This document shows, one piece after another, positions 12,604 through 25,067 of a DNA stretch of 64,000 bases; within the stretch, counting starts at the first letter, position 1; the number at the start of each line of letters is the position of its first letter. A program made the translations under genes and the position numbers. The notes beneath the pieces are model-generated. The model was not told the DNA's origin and searched no databases. It worked only from the letters and a program-made list of their open reading frames with translations. Location: positions 186,001-250,000 of the forward strand of contig JAPDRO010000028.1 of NCBI GenBank assembly GCA_030247885.1, in the 5' to 3' direction. Source of the DNA: Taxawa tesnikishii (nom. ined.). Its lineage: Eukaryota; Ascomycota; Dothideomycetes; Dothideales.

Positions 12604-13006
12604 TGCAAAGTAAGTGATGAGAGAAGGGTTGGAGTTGTTGATGGTAAGTTGCGCGAACTAGCGAGGGATTTATGTGTGTAGGTGGGTCTATCGAACAATA
12701 GTATCTCCTGGCATTGAAGCCGGAACAGTGACTCAAAATTATCACATGCTCGCTTTACTTCACTACTAAGAGCTTCAGTGAATTTCGTTTAGCCTCAAGT
12801 GAGAGTCGTAAACTCGGTGGTTAGGTACCAGCCATTTCATTTCCACAGCAACGCTGTGTCTCAAAAGTTTCCCCTTGCAGTCCAACTTCCGAGACATTTC
12901 CTTTCACATTCCATCACACACAATTCGACGACCAACTTGCCGTTTTCGCACATACCTTTGTTACACGGCACAGCTCCGCCAGTAACCAGACATTTCCGCA
13001 TACGCC
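12604..13006. promoter_or_regulatory. Bidirectional promoter of MAT1-1-1 and its divergent neighbour
   Basis: 403 bases between the two start codons, with no gene of its own. Both 5' UTRs and promoters must lie here, so the two genes may be co-regulated. Confidence 0.6.
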
Positions 13007-14243
13007 ATGTCTTCCATCAGCTTGTCGGCGACGATGGGAAAGATCCTCACGAAATACACACAAGAAGAGATCGCTGAAATTGTCGCTGGCGTGTTCAACA
13101 TGCAGCCAGAGACAGCTGCGGCTGCAGTTCAGCCAGCTGTCGCTGTCGCTGCTGGCGCAACCTCGCAGCGCAAGAAGCGCTCTAAGAAGACGACAACCTC
13201 GAAGACTGCAAACAGCATTGCTCCGTCTCGGCCATTGAACGCTTGGATGGCCTTCCGAAGTAAGTAAACACCCGTTCACACCTCCGTCAGTAAGTTGTTT
13301 TAACAAGTTGTTAGCCTACCTGGCACCAATCTTCAAGTCTTTCCAACAGAAGGACATCTCCGGCCTCATGACCATCCTCTGGCAGAACGATCCTTTCAAG
13401 GCGAAGTGGAGCATCGTCGCAAAGGGCTACTCAATGATTCGCGAGCACCACACCAAGGACGCTGCACCTCTGGACGTGTTCCTCGTTATCGTCTGCCCAC
13501 ATATTGGCCTCGTCGATCGTCAGGAGTATCTGTCCATCATGGGCTGGGAAGTCGTTGGAGAGAATGGTGCGAAGAAGCTTGAGCGTCGCTACGAACCCGA
13601 TATCGCATTGTTCCCAGAGTGTTACCTGACCACCAACCTCTCTGCTGAGGACGTTGTCGCTTTCTGCTATCACGCCAACTACGTCCAGGATGGCGGCGCC
13701 ATCACACGCAACCGCAACGATGCCGCTACGCTTACCATGGCTGCACAGCCTACCCCTGTCGCTGTCCCTCAGCAAGCTCAGGATATTGCAGCCCAGGCTG
13801 ATGGAAATGCGTGGATCGACGATTTCATGACCAACTGGTCGGTCCCCGCCGCACCTCGTCCCTACAGCGCTGCACCGCTTGCGCAACCGTCCGCAGACAC
13901 AGATGACTCTGAACTGGCTCGCGCGCTCAAAGAAGTCCTTGCGGAGAACAACACCGAGGACTTCGGCATCTTGGGCGCCGGCACGGGTCAGCGCTGTCAG
14001 ACTGTCCAGGCCCTCGATCAGTCGGGCTTCCAGTATCCGTATAACGAGGAGTTCTCGCCTCTGAACACCTCCACACTTAGCTTCGATCCCTACATGGGAA
14101 ACGGCCGACTCTCTGAGTCGGTCTCTGCGCCCGAAATGGGCAACTACGCGACTGCGGGCAACAACCTCACCGCCGACGACTTCGATCTCAACAACTTCCT
14201 GAACCATGACATCTTCGATCTCAACACTGCTGGGCAGCGCTGA
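13007..14243 (+). CDS. MAT1-1-1: Mating-type protein MAT1-1-1 (alpha-box transcription factor)
   Basis: Master regulator of MAT1-1 mating identity, a nuclear DNA-binding protein. Exons 13007-13259 and 13315-14243 (55-base intron) encode 393 residues. The alpha box runs from about residue 75 to 170. It starts RPLNAWMAFRTYLAPIFK, with the intron falling inside it as in other ascomycetes. It continues through LWQNDPFKAKWSIVAKGYS, VFLVIVCPHIG and YLSIMGWEV. A basic KKRSKKTT segment just before the box may serve as nuclear signal. The C-terminal half is Ala/Pro/Asn-rich and poorly conserved, ending with FDLNNFLNHDIFDL, which looks like an acidic activation segment. The frame is clean. A second, downstream intron found in some relatives is not apparent. 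Confidence 0.95.
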
Positions 14244-16997
14244 GTCCCCGCCCCCGCCAGCATCACTTGCATTCGTTGTCCTTTCTTTGTCGCGGCTACT
14301 GTAACCCTTGGGAAGCGATGAGTTCTTCCTGGGGTAAGTGCATTGGTCACCAGGCTTCAGGCTTGGGATGATTGTTGATACTTGCTTCTTTTTGTTTCCT
14401 TGAGATGCTCCATGTACATAGTTTGCAAGACCATGCCAGTATAGCGGCGGCCATAATGTGCATACAATGCAAGTGATTGTACTTTACAACTACACTTTGA
14501 ACATGCCTTCTGCCGTTCCATACTGTGACAATCATAACATGCCCGCTCGTTTGAGAATCCACAAAGCTCGTCCGACTTACCATCCTCCGCCGCTCCAGGT
14601 CCCTCAAAGGGGCCAAGTTCACCCCAATCCCATGCCTCACTCTCGTTGTCCACTTGTTCACATTCACCTACTAGACGCTGACTCACACGTGCCCCATCCC
14701 AACCTTTTCCCAGCCTCCCAGTAAAATCTTGCTGATCGGATCGTTATTCCCGCCTCAGCAAGCGCAAGAACGTCATGTCCATGCCAAGCCAATGCGTCGG
14801 TCACGTCGGTTTGAAATCCTGTTATTATGTCTTTGCCCGTGCATACAATTATCACGAGAAGTCGTTGTCGCTGCTGGCACTGAGAGGAAGGAGTTGAAAA
14901 ACACGGAACAAGACTCATGCACTCAGCTTGCAGAAAGTGCGTGCAAGCGCCGTGATGAGAGATGCGGACCTGTAGTATATAGAACTCTCATCTACCACGT
15001 TGCACTTGAGAGACTGCGACGAGCGTACCGTTCTGCTGCCCGGAACGACGCCGTCCAACGAATGATGCGTCAACGAGACCAAGCTTGCTCAACCCGCAAA
15101 ATCTCCCACGTTCGGTCCGAGTTGGGATATGCGTTTTAGCTCCTCGTCCTGTTTCCTTCGGAAACCGATTTCTTCGTGCCATGATTGCTGCCCTTAACAA
15201 GGAAGACAGATTTGGGATTTTGGCTTTGTTCTCACGCATCTTGCTTTCAGGGCGGCCTGGCGGTATACCAAGGCGAAGATGGTGCACAGAGTGCAGCAAG
15301 CTGTACGCTGTTATCGTATCCCACCTTTGTGCTACCGCCCCTGCTTCCGCGGGACCATATAGGAAATACGCTCGCATGGATTTCCTGAAGTGCATCTACT
15401 GCCACCATCAGCTCATCTAAATGCCCAAGTTTGCGAAGCCCTCCTTGTTTGTTTACTTTCTCAATGCATCTTATCTCTCACACCCGGCCCCGTACAGCTC
15501 CCGCCAGTCAGTCACACCAAAACATACTTCGTCTCAGGCGCAGGTGCAACTCTTGTTTCCATCCTGCTACCGTGCCAACAAGTGTTATCCCCAGGGTCTG
15601 GACTCTTACTGCGAGCGTTCCCCAGCCACCCAATATCTGCCTTCCTTCCCTGACGTGAGGCCGGTAGCCGCAGCAGTGAGTAAAGCTATCCCCAACCCCT
15701 CTTCAGATGTGGTTGGGGCGCTGTAACACATACCGGATATAACGTTCCTCTGAATTCCGGATGATATTGGTGGGAATAACGGTCCTGTTCTTGGCTCGAG
15801 TTGTTACGGTAGATAAGCAGCATCTCGTGAAACCGACGTCGAGGTCGAGGACCTGTTGCTCCAGCATGTGAAGATGACGTCGGAGTCCCCAGCAGCGGGT
15901 CGGGTGCGTTGGGAAGTCGGTTTCGGGACGGTGCTTGGATGTCGAAGAGGGCGGGCGGCGCGCCAAGCACAAGAACTCACACGTCGCCCTCTCCGTACAT
16001 GCCGCTGCCGCCCCAAGGAGTATAGCAATGCGGATGTTCGCGACCTTGCCATGGTGACGGTGCATCGAGAATGCCGTTGCGGGACCGTACGCCGATTGAC
16101 GGATAGCGCAAGATCCTCACCAACGCAAGCGTGTTCGCCGGATATGCTGCGCCACGCGCGCTTTCTGTATTAATACAGTACTGAGGCCGGCATATGGATG
16201 ACTTTGGAAGTGGCCGCGCGACACCCAAACTGAAGCCCCGCAGATCTCGCCGGCAAGGGACCGTATGCATGCCTTGCTAACACTCGCTCTCCTCGATGGC
16301 ACTGCCGAGCATGCCCCGAGTTATGAGCATGCACGCTCTCCTCACTAGCTTCTTTTGATGTGTAGCTTTGCCATGGGTGTTCTCATGGCGAGGTCCGCTG
16401 TTAGGGGAGGCATATACAGAGCCACAAGAACCGACACTTGCCACAGCATATCCTCCTACCACCGTGTCAGTCCCGCCATTTGATGCACAGCTACACTGTG
16501 ACGTGATGCGGAACACCAGAGAACCGAACCGCATTGTCTTCTCCTCTCGACATGTGGGCCGTTCAAATGCACTGTGTATGATGGTTCATGCGCATGAGAA
16601 GGCGAACCGTTGAAACGGGGTAGTAGTTGTGACAAAAAGGATGTGAGACGTGCGCTCACCTCTTGCCCGCAATGCTCCGTGGCCTCTACGCTTCTACCAT
16701 CTTGTGTCGTGTCATGAATGCATTGGGTATGCGGTTCATGTACATATTGATGCGAGATGCTGGCATGAAATGATGGATTTGCCAAATGGGACGGAAGCTG
16801 TTCACCGTTTTAGTCATCCGCAACGGTAGACGACCTTACAATCTTCCTCTTGCACGTACGTTCCGAGATCTTGCGCCGCACGGCGATTTGGTATACGGGG
16901 AGGCGGAGGGCTAGAGTGACATGGTAGGTTCAATGGATTTGATGTAATTCTTACGACTTATTTACTTACAATGCTCACCTCATCTCGTCCACACCAG
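14244..16997. other. Gene-poor stretch between MAT1-1-1 and APN2
   Basis: 2.75 kb with no convincing gene. A minus-strand frame at 14357-14686 includes an acidic run (ESEAWDWGELGPFEGPG) followed by a possible donor GTAAGT near 14580, which could be a gene remnant, but no family is recognisable. The rest has only short overlapping frames. Part of this stretch is probably idiomorph-specific sequence. Confidence 0.4.
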
Positions 16998-19107
16998 TTA
17001 ACCCACGCCTTCACCCTTCCAATCGCTGCTCCAGATGAACGTCTTACACCTCCACTGCGTACCCGTTTCCTTCGCGCCACTCGGTCCTAACGGTCTCGCA
17101 CACATCCAAAAACTGCGTCCTTGATTCTCGCCCTTCTTGCGCGTGAGCATGCTCTTACAGGGCTCGCCGTGACCCTCACAGAGCGGCGCAGCCGGTTTAC
17201 GGAAGAGCGTCGTCCAGGATTCTTTCGAAACGATTGGGTCATGCACTGTTTTAGCGGACGAGAACGCGGAAGGTTGCGAGGGAGAAAGTGGTGGTAGCGG
17301 TGGGTGGGGTGGCGCGGTAGAAGAGGCTGAGGGTGATTCGTAAAAGGCAGCAGAAGGATGAGCCTCACTGGCTGATGGAAGATCGACGGCGGCGTCAGTG
17401 TTGGTCACGTTGGGCTCTACCACGTCAAGACCTTGCAAGTCAACATGAGCGTCTTGCGTTGTCTGTGTTCCGTTACTGATGAGCTGTTCGTGGCTTCTGG
17501 AAGGCTGAGGGTTGGATTCGCGCACGAGAAAGCCTTTCAGGCTTTGTTGGCCCCTTGAGACATCTTGCTTGGCTGAGGCAGAAGGATTGGATTTGGTCCG
17601 CTTAGTTGTCTTGCTGACTGGAGCATCGGATGCCTTACGCTTCTTGTCGGTGCTGGTTGCGGTCGGGGAGACTGCCGGAAGAGGTCTGACGGCTGATCCC
17701 GGCGCTGTTGATCCAGTGGGTGTTGCAGACAGGGCTCCTCCCTCTACAGAGGCGGGTCCACCTGTCGGAAGAGCATCTTTGGTGGGGGAAGCTGTTTGTC
17801 CGGAAAATGCATTGGCAGTGCTGGGTTTCTTGAACATGTCTTTGATGCTTCTCCTCTTGTCAAATTCTGGAAGAAGTCTGCCGCTGAATGCGGGAATGTC
17901 TTTGGTATTCCACTCCCGTTGCCTTTGTCCGTTGACGAACATGCCGGGTGGATTCATAATGTCAAGAAGGTGCACATCAAGATTCTGGTCTAAAGCTTGA
18001 ACCGTAACCACGTTTTTGAACACGCCATACACGGGGCAATGATCGGAACCCTAAACGACCAAAAAAGGATCAGAATCAGCACGGTCAAAAATCAACGAAC
18101 CCAGCATAGCATACCATTAACCCTTCCTGAATGTTCGCTTCTACAAACCAATCCTCCATATCATGACTGGCAAGTACGTAATCAATCCTGCTGCCGTAGT
18201 TTCCCGGCCTTGCGTTGATCTTCTGCTCCCAGTGGGTGTACATGCCTTTCCTGTCAGGATGAAACTCCCGCACCACATCCACCAGCACAGGTGTCTCACG
18301 GCCTTCATCTCTTTCCCCGACGACGTCACCCCGAACAGCATCTGATTGAAGATACGACGGTTCGGAGTGCTGACGTAGTCTTCGTGGGTCAGACCAGCTT
18401 TCTTGATGTCTTCGAGGGCAGAGGCAGTATCGATCTCGCTTCTTGAGACGTTGAGATCGCCAACGAGTACGACTCTCTTGCCCATCTTGACCAAATTCCT
18501 GATACGGCAGTCCAGCGCACCGAGGAAGCCGTAGCGAAAATCGTCTCGCAGGCCGTTGGAGTTTGCGGGACTGTAGACACCGAAGAGAACAAAGGCCGGG
18601 AACTCCAGACATACACAGCGGCCTTCGGCATCGAGCAGAGCCGGATCCACTCCCAGTTCGGCAATCTGCAGCTCTGATGGATAACCACCGATATGTTGAG
18701 ATTCCGGAAGGTCTCGATATTGTGTGATTGAGTTGGGAGGGCAGAGAACACCCAACAAACCTTCTTCGGCCCGGATGGGAGCGCAAGTGGCGTTGCGTGT
18801 GTATATGCCAACACCCGAGTAGCCTGTGACGATGGAATGAGCAAGCACTTGGATCGGATGCGGCGACATAGGCTGCAGCGGTGGGCATGAGTACCTTTTT
18901 GTGCTTTGGGAGACTGAAGTAGCAGTCCCATCCGTCATTGAGGACCATGTCATCGCGCAAGTCTTTCCTCTGAATCTTCAGCTCTTGCATCACGACAATG
19001 TCGGCCTCGAGGATGTCGAACATGGCAGAGAACGTCTTGGATATGCTCCATGGCTGATATCCGAAGGGGTTGCGGATGCCGTTCACGTTCCATGTGGTGA
19101 GTCTCAT
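16998..19107 (-). CDS. APN2: DNA-(apurinic/apyrimidinic) lyase Apn2
   Basis: Class II AP endonuclease of the EEP (exonuclease III) family for base-excision repair, and a standard flank of ascomycete MAT loci. Exons are 18895-19107, 18115-18823 and 16998-18050, about 658 residues. The start MRLTTWNVNGIRNPF is the family's conserved first strand. Catalytic landmarks are MQELKIQ (metal-binding Glu), GDLNVS (Asp/Asn) and GSDHCPV (catalytic His), the last formed across intron 2. A disordered linker leads to a C-terminal GRF zinc finger (CEGHGEPC ... FWMCARP ... WRCKTFIW). An upstream ATG at 19146 is less likely. The frame slips by one missing base in the G-run 18329-18332, before GERDEGRETPVL. A second base seems missing at the exon 1 donor (about 18894). 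Confidence 0.93.
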
Positions 19108-19469
19108 GTTGCAGATATGTACATCCTCACAAAACCACCCCTTCACCCCTCAGTGATCCTCCAGAGAAGTCTGAACCTCTGCCAGCGTCAGTGCCAGTGT
19201 CAGTGTCAGTATCAGGCTGTAGCACGCGCCACGACACGTCCAAGGCAGGAAACGACGTGAGTGGTGACGTCTATCGGCCTCGCTCTCGCTTCGCGCGTTT
19301 CAGGCGCGTTAGCCGAGGTTTATCCGGATCAGTACGTAGTAACATATCATGCGATGGTAATGCCAAGGAATGTCGTCTGACCATGCGCGGAACTTCCCAC
19401 CTGTGAACTTGACCTCACTGCTTCAGCAAGCTTCAGGAACACTGTACAACCACATACAACACCACCACA
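19108..19469. promoter_or_regulatory. Divergent promoter region APN2/COX13
   Basis: 362 bases between the two start codons. An imperfect CAGTGT repeat lies at about 19190-19215. No other gene seen. Confidence 0.5.
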
Positions 19470-20193
19470 ATGCTGTCCCGCCGCCTCGCAACCACGCAAC
19501 TGCGCTCTCCAATCTTGCGCCAGCTCGGCCGCCGCCAGCTGCACGGTGCTGGCCAAGAAGGTCTCCAGGGCGCCGCCGACAACGCATTCAACCGCGAGCG
19601 TGCCGCTGTCAAGGAGCACGCTGCTGCGACTAGTGGTGCGTACCATACCTCTCTCTCTCTCTCTCTCTCCACACGCCTGCAGTCGCTGAGGCGTTCCGCA
19701 TTTTACAATAGCTGACATGGGCCAATGGCAGACACCTGGCGCAAGCTCTCCATCTAGTACGGCCTTCCTCCCTCTATGTGCGACCTCGCGACGCATTGAC
19801 ATCCCCACCCTGTTGTTAAGAGATGGGAAAGCAATACGGGCTGACGTTCGGAAACAGTGTCGTGATCCCTTCCATCATCATCGCTGGCGTCAACGCATGG
19901 GGTCTCTGGGTCGAGCACTGGGAGCACAAGTCGCACGAGCCTCCAATTGAGGAGCGCAATGAGTACGCATATCAGAACATCCGGACGAAGAACTTCTTCT
20001 GGGGCGACGGTGACAAGGTAAATACCCCTTCTGCGGCTATTCACCACAAACTTCCTCGCATGCCCCCAGGGTTTCATGGACATTACTCACACACTGCATG
20101 TGTTATCTGGGCGCGCGAGGTAGGCTGACGATCGTTCGATAGACCCTCTTCTGGAACCCCAACGTCAACCACCACAAGAAGCCCGAGGCCTAG
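19470..20193 (+). CDS. COX13: Cytochrome c oxidase subunit VIa (Cox13)
   Basis: Nuclear-encoded subunit of mitochondrial complex IV in the inner membrane. Exons are 19470-19635, 19732-19756 (25-nt microexon), 19858-20017 and 20143-20193, about 133 residues. The N-terminus is an Arg-rich mitochondrial presequence (MLSRRLATTQLRSPILRQ). Joining the microexon gives DTWRKLSIYVVIPSIIIAG, the start of the single membrane helix. HWEHKSHEPPIEER and YQNIRTKNFFWGDGDK match the family's conserved C-terminal half. Directly beside APN2, as in many Pezizomycotina MAT regions. Confidence 0.93.
19649..19669 (+). repeat. (CT)n microsatellite in COX13 intron 1
   Basis: Pure CT dinucleotide run inside the first COX13 intron. 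Confidence 0.85.
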
Positions 20194-20750
20194 TAAATGG
20201 GTCCTCAAGGGCGCATTTCTTCATTCAGTCACCCGCCGCGAAACCATGCTGGAGGGCTAGTGGAAGATGCAGAAGTCAAAGGGTAGTGCGGATCTCAGGC
20301 ATTTGTAAATACTACGCAACGATAAACCAAATTCTGTGTCCTGATCCCAACTTGATCGGGAAGATTCCCTGTTTTGGTTTTTCGTGTTCTCTCTTTCACG
20401 ATCAACACCCCAATATACTAGGCTTCTTTTCTTGGTCTGTTCCTGTCCCGGTACTGTGAAATAAGCTGGTGGGCATTATCTTGTCACATATAGTGGACTG
20501 GTGATGTTGCTCGGAACCTGGCACTAGATGTTGATCATGGGAGTGGAGAGCGACGAAAGGAGAGATATCAAACAAGTGATGAAGTCGAAAGGACCTTCCG
20601 GCACTTACTGATGCAAATGCAGGCATCCGTTCGCTTGTGTTGCAAAGGCACCACATTCGGTCGGTACATGTGCCTAATCTCTCGCGTTCCGACAGATCTG
20701 AGCAGACGCAAGTGGAACCAAGAACCAGACAAACAACTACGTAAAACGTT
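20194..20750. terminator. Convergent 3' flanks of COX13 and the CLC gene
   Basis: 557 bases between two convergent stop codons, with only short meaningless frames. It presumably contains the 3' UTRs and polyadenylation sites. Confidence 0.4.
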
Positions 20751-23738
20751 CTATCCCTCGCTCCTCCCCTCATCCCCATCATCGCCCTCTCCATCCTCCC
20801 CCAACAACCCTCTCTCCTCCCCCGCCGCCTCCTCCCTCAACACCCCCGCACCCGACCCCACCTTCGCCTCCTCACCCTCACTCAGCACATACCAAACATC
20901 CTTCTTGGTCAAAAGTCCCGCCAGAACACCTCTATCCGCAAAGACCACATACCTCAACCCCAGTCTCTGGAACATGTTAACCGTCAACTGGAACCCGCTC
21001 CTGGAGTTCAACGTGATCGGGGTCTGATCCATCCAGGGTCTGAGATCGAGCGTCGTGGTCGGGTCAGCGAGCGGCTGGTGCAGGAAGAAACACTCAGTCG
21101 AGCCTGGGAGCGCGCGGCTGGGGCTCGCGGCCATCTCGAGCGCGTACTGGAGCTCGGTGCGTGAAATGTAGCCTAAGAGGAGCGGCTCGTGTTGGTCCGA
21201 GATGACGGGGAAGCCGCGGAAGCGGTGCGCGCGCAGCAGATCAAGCAGGCTATCGATCGTATGTCCCGTCGCGGTGATGACGATCAGATCATCCAGCCTC
21301 GTCATGATCTGGCTGACCGGTACGTCGGGGACGGGTTTGTCGTCGCGGTTGTCCAGGAGCGGGTACTGGTTGAATTGGATCCAAGACTCGTAGATGCCAC
21401 GTTTGCCCATCGCGTCGCCGACCCATTTGCCAATCATGACGGCGATCATGATGGGAAGGACGTATGTGAGTGCACCTGTGAGTTCGAACATGATGACGAC
21501 AATGCTCACCGTCATCCTCGTAGCGCCCGCGAGCGCGGACGCAGCACCGATGATGGCGTATGTGCCGGGCGTCACGCATGGCACGTCTGGTTCGCAGGAG
21601 GCGAAGACGATGAAGTTGGGATGTTCGCGCTGCCAAACTTCGACGATGAGCCCGATCACTCGGCCGTAGAGTGCGCCGACGGCCATAGACGGAAGGAGAA
21701 TGCCGGCAGGGATCTGTAGACCGAAAGTCAGGGAGGCGAGGAAGAAGCCGATGATTGCGGAGGTGAGAAGCAGGAAGATGACGCCCGTGTTTGCAACGCC
21801 GGATTTGCAAAGACCCAGTGGATCGTAGGTGAGGTCTTTGCATTCGGCGAAGAGGTAATATACCAGCTCTGTGGATTGAGCACGCAGAAAGGTTATAGGG
21901 AAGTTTATGAGAGTGGTAATGAGCGTGACGATGGCAACCTCGAGGACTGGTCGGCCATGCAGGGGGTATGAAGGGGACTGCCGCCACGCTGCGAGGCGCA
22001 TGTTCAGCTTGATGAAGAGGCCACCGTACAGGCCACCGAGGATGCCAATGAAAGCGAAAGGGACGAGCTCGAAGCCGTGCCAGCCAGTATGATAAGTGAC
22101 CTGGTAAAGGACGAGTTTACCGGTTCTGAACGGGTTGAAGGCTTGGAGAGTGAAAGCCGCGATCATGGCACATACAAATGATTGCCACATCGTCTTGTCC
22201 GGAAAATAATACGAGAGTTGCTATAGTCCATCAGCCTCAAGGTCTCTGCCCGAGTGGTCGATCTGCGTACCTCCAAACTGAACAAGACTCCGCCAATGGG
22301 TGATCCAAAAGCAACCGATATGCCTGAGGCTGCGGCTGCAGAAAGAACCTCGCGTTTACGTGCTGTTATGATATGTTAGCTGTCTTGGAGCTCTGTTTTG
22401 AAGAGAGCACAAACCTTCGTTTCCATTGATGCTATCGAATAACCTCATGAACACATTGGCACAGCAGCAGGCCACATGCACAAGCGGACCTTCTTTACCG
22501 AGCCACAGACCAGACGAAACCGCCAGACACTACGACGCAGGTAAGCAACCGAGAGTGCGTACTGAACGAGATATCCATCCTTACCAAACCAAGTGACTTC
22601 ACAATCAAAGTCCATACACCCATAAAACGCCGAATGACAAAGCCACCCAAAACCGTCTTGATCTCTGGTATACCACTCTGTTTCGCATATGGGGCGTATG
22701 ATGTAACCAAAAGGCTGGCACAGGTAGCAAAAGTTATCTGAGTAGGTTAGAATATCATTGCATGCGCTCCGGATGATTCGACTTACAGAAAACACAAGGT
22801 AGAAAATCAAGTCTAATATCCAGCTGCCGCCTTTGGCATGGACGCCTAATGCCGTGCTCCAAGACTTCCAGTCCATGCATTGTGAGAAATCTTAGGACGG
22901 CATCAGCATAAGACACGTATGTAATGCTATGCCATCCAACTTACCCTCGTAGCCCCAGCAACAGAACACTTTATTCAAGTAAAACTTTCCACCCGTGGAA
23001 ATGTTGCTGCAATAGCCGGTCTTCAGGTCTCCCAACCAGTCGCTGGCAACATCGATACCTGCGGCAACTGTTCCCACGGCGATTCCAGTAGCGATCAATA
23101 TCCACCAGATCTGGCTGCTGTCCGCTAGCTGCCGAATATAACCCATGAGACCTGTTGTGTTTGATGCCAAAACTCGCAATCTCTGCCGCTCTTTTGCATA
23201 CTCAAAAATCCAATCGATCGCAGTAAGGTCATCATATCCAACACGGCGCCCTGGTCCCTCCACATACCAATCCAACGCGCTGAGGTCTTTTGCATCTTGC
23301 AGTCCGATGCCACTCTCGGCAGCCTGATTTAGGTACGACAGGATTGCGCCAGTGCTAGGGTTTGTGCCCGCTCTTCTATGCTGACGCTGTTGGCGCGCTG
23401 AAGCTGGTCTTGATACAGGAGATTCAATGCGACTGTTGGAGAAGGGTGATGACAGGAAGCGGGTTCCGACGAAGGAAGGGGCCTTTTGCCTGCGTTTGAA
23501 AGAGATACTGTATACATCGTCAGTGTCAAGTCTATCGAGAAATGTGTCTTGAGCGCACGCACCCCTTGTGTGGGTTCTCGTTCAGCGGATCAGTCGCAAG
23601 GAGGTCGTCTGCCTGCTCATCGTCTGAAGCGGCTGCTGTTTCCTCTCCCATGAATTCATGGTCATCTAGGTATGGGCTGCGACTCGAAGAGGCTTCTGCT
23701 GCATCGGGCCTCGACTGACTGCTCGACGAGCTTGACAT
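20751..23738 (-). CDS. CLC-type chloride channel/transporter (Gef1/CLC-3 class)
   Basis: Intracellular voltage-gated chloride channel or Cl-/H+ exchanger, likely in Golgi/vacuolar membranes. Exon 1 is 23563-23738 (start [16 protein letters not shown]). The last exon reaches about 22190 and ends at 20751, with several short exons between, giving about 870-890 residues. The joint after exon 1 restores NPHKGISFKRRQ. Landmarks are [12 protein letters not shown] near the N-terminus, [14 protein letters not shown] (selectivity-filter loop, usually GSGIPE or GCGIPE), [12 protein letters not shown] (gating Glu) and [38 protein letters not shown] follows. Two C-terminal CBS domains follow [10 protein letters not shown], the second with [16 protein letters not shown]. 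The last 40 residues are Glu/Gly-rich. Intermediate exon borders were not all resolved. Confidence 0.9.
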
Positions 23739-24180
23739 GTGGCATCGAGTCGGGAATGTACTAATCGTTCATTGTCTAGGCGTACTCCAGCGATTCGGAT
23801 GGGTAAGCTCAGCCATGTGAAAGCGGAGGGCAATCAGGGTCTCGCCTGCGTGTTCCTGATCACGGCTGCGCACATTGTGGCATTGAACCCTGCAGTCGAG
23901 TCCCTAAGATACCTGGATATCAGCCACTCTTTGTTCAGATTGTACATGAGCAACGGATGAAGATCATTTTTGATATGAATTTTGTTCCTTGATTGAAACT
24001 ACAACAAGCTCGCAACACTGCCGGGCCAAAGTAAAATGTGGATATCTCAATGTACCCGCACCATGCATAGCCTGGAGCAAAGGTCCACCATTGCCCAATC
24101 TTTTATACATGATTGCCCATACAAGTACATCGCAACGCCGTGCCTATGCGCGTCTTCCACCAGCCCGTGGATACAATCCT
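23739..24180. other. Intergenic region upstream of the CLC gene
   Basis: Holds the CLC promoter and the 3' flank of the ribosomal L12 gene. No gene recognised. Confidence 0.4.
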
Positions 24181-24802
24181 TTACTCCATGACCACAACCG
24201 CACCGAGAGCCTTCAGTGTCTCTACAATCTTCTGTCCCTCCTCCTTCGGCACTCCTTCCCTCATCAGCTTGGGTGCGCTCTCCACGAACTTCTTGCTGTC
24301 CACCAAGCTGAGTCCCAGCATGCTCTTGATCTCCTTGATGACCTTAGGCTTAGCCGCCGCATCGAATGACTGCAGCTTCAGGTTGAAAAGAGTCTTCTCC
24401 TGCGCTGCTGGAGCCGCTTCCTCCTCCTCCACTGGCGCTGCTGCTGGCGCTGCTGCGGGTGCAGCGGCGAAGCCACCCATTGGCATGTCCGGGATGTTGA
24501 GGCGGGACTGTTACAAGCACATGTCAGTCACATAGATTGCGAATCAAGTCACCATTACTTCTCTTTACCTTCAAAGTAGAGACAAGGTCTGCCGTCTCAA
24601 GAAGCGTCAACTGGCTGATCTGGTCGACAATGGTCGCAATCTTTGGATTGGTGGGAGCCGCAGCATCTGTAGACTGCCATCTCCTGCTGAGGGTTTGCCG
24701 CCGGTGGATGGCCGCTGCGGACGAAGTGCGAAGACCCGTAGAGAGAGATGATTGGGCGGCAAAAGCGCATCGCCTTACGACGTTCTGGCAGGTTGTCGAC
24801 AT
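24181..24802 (-). CDS. MRPL12: Mitochondrial ribosomal protein bL12m (L7/L12)
   Basis: Stalk protein of the mitochondrial large subunit that recruits translation factors. Exons 24569-24802 and 24181-24507 with a 61-base intron give 186 residues. The first 45 or so are a mitochondrial presequence with Arg/Ser and ending RRWQS. The N-terminal dimerisation domain includes ISQLTLLETADLVSTLK. An Ala/Pro/Glu hinge follows. The C-terminal domain has KTLFNLKLQSFD, KPKVIKEIKSMLGLSL and KKFVESAPKLM, and ends LKALGAVVVME, the factor-binding fold of L7/L12. The frame is intact. Confidence 0.93.
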
Positions 24803-25067
24803 GATTGCGGGATGGTTGGTGATGGAGCACTTGAAACTACGAATGTTCATTACATTCAATTCTCTCCGTCCTCTCAGTCTCCAGCAAATCCAGCGACTTT
24901 TGCAAGCGAGAACTAGCGCGGGCTCGCCGCAGGACCTCCGAGAAAATCGTCTTGGGCATCTGAACATTTTCGCCTGCAGTATCGTTGCGATCTGCAACAA
25001 CTTCTTGTTCAATCTTCTTGTCGTTTTTCTGGAAGGTCCTCTGGAGGTATCGCACAACATCTCCGTT
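24803..25067. promoter_or_regulatory. Bidirectional promoter MRPL12/MDN1
   Basis: 265 bases between the start codons of two ribosome-related genes. A shared promoter is inferred from the spacing. Confidence 0.55.

Noticed and set aside
19107-19146. Alternative APN2 start at 19146
   Set aside because: It would add 13 residues before MRLTTWNVNGIRNPF, which is where the family starts.
13007-20193. Possible MAT1-2-1 (HMG-box) gene that would indicate homothallism
   Set aside because: No HMG-box motif was seen in any frame of the region or the rest of the window.
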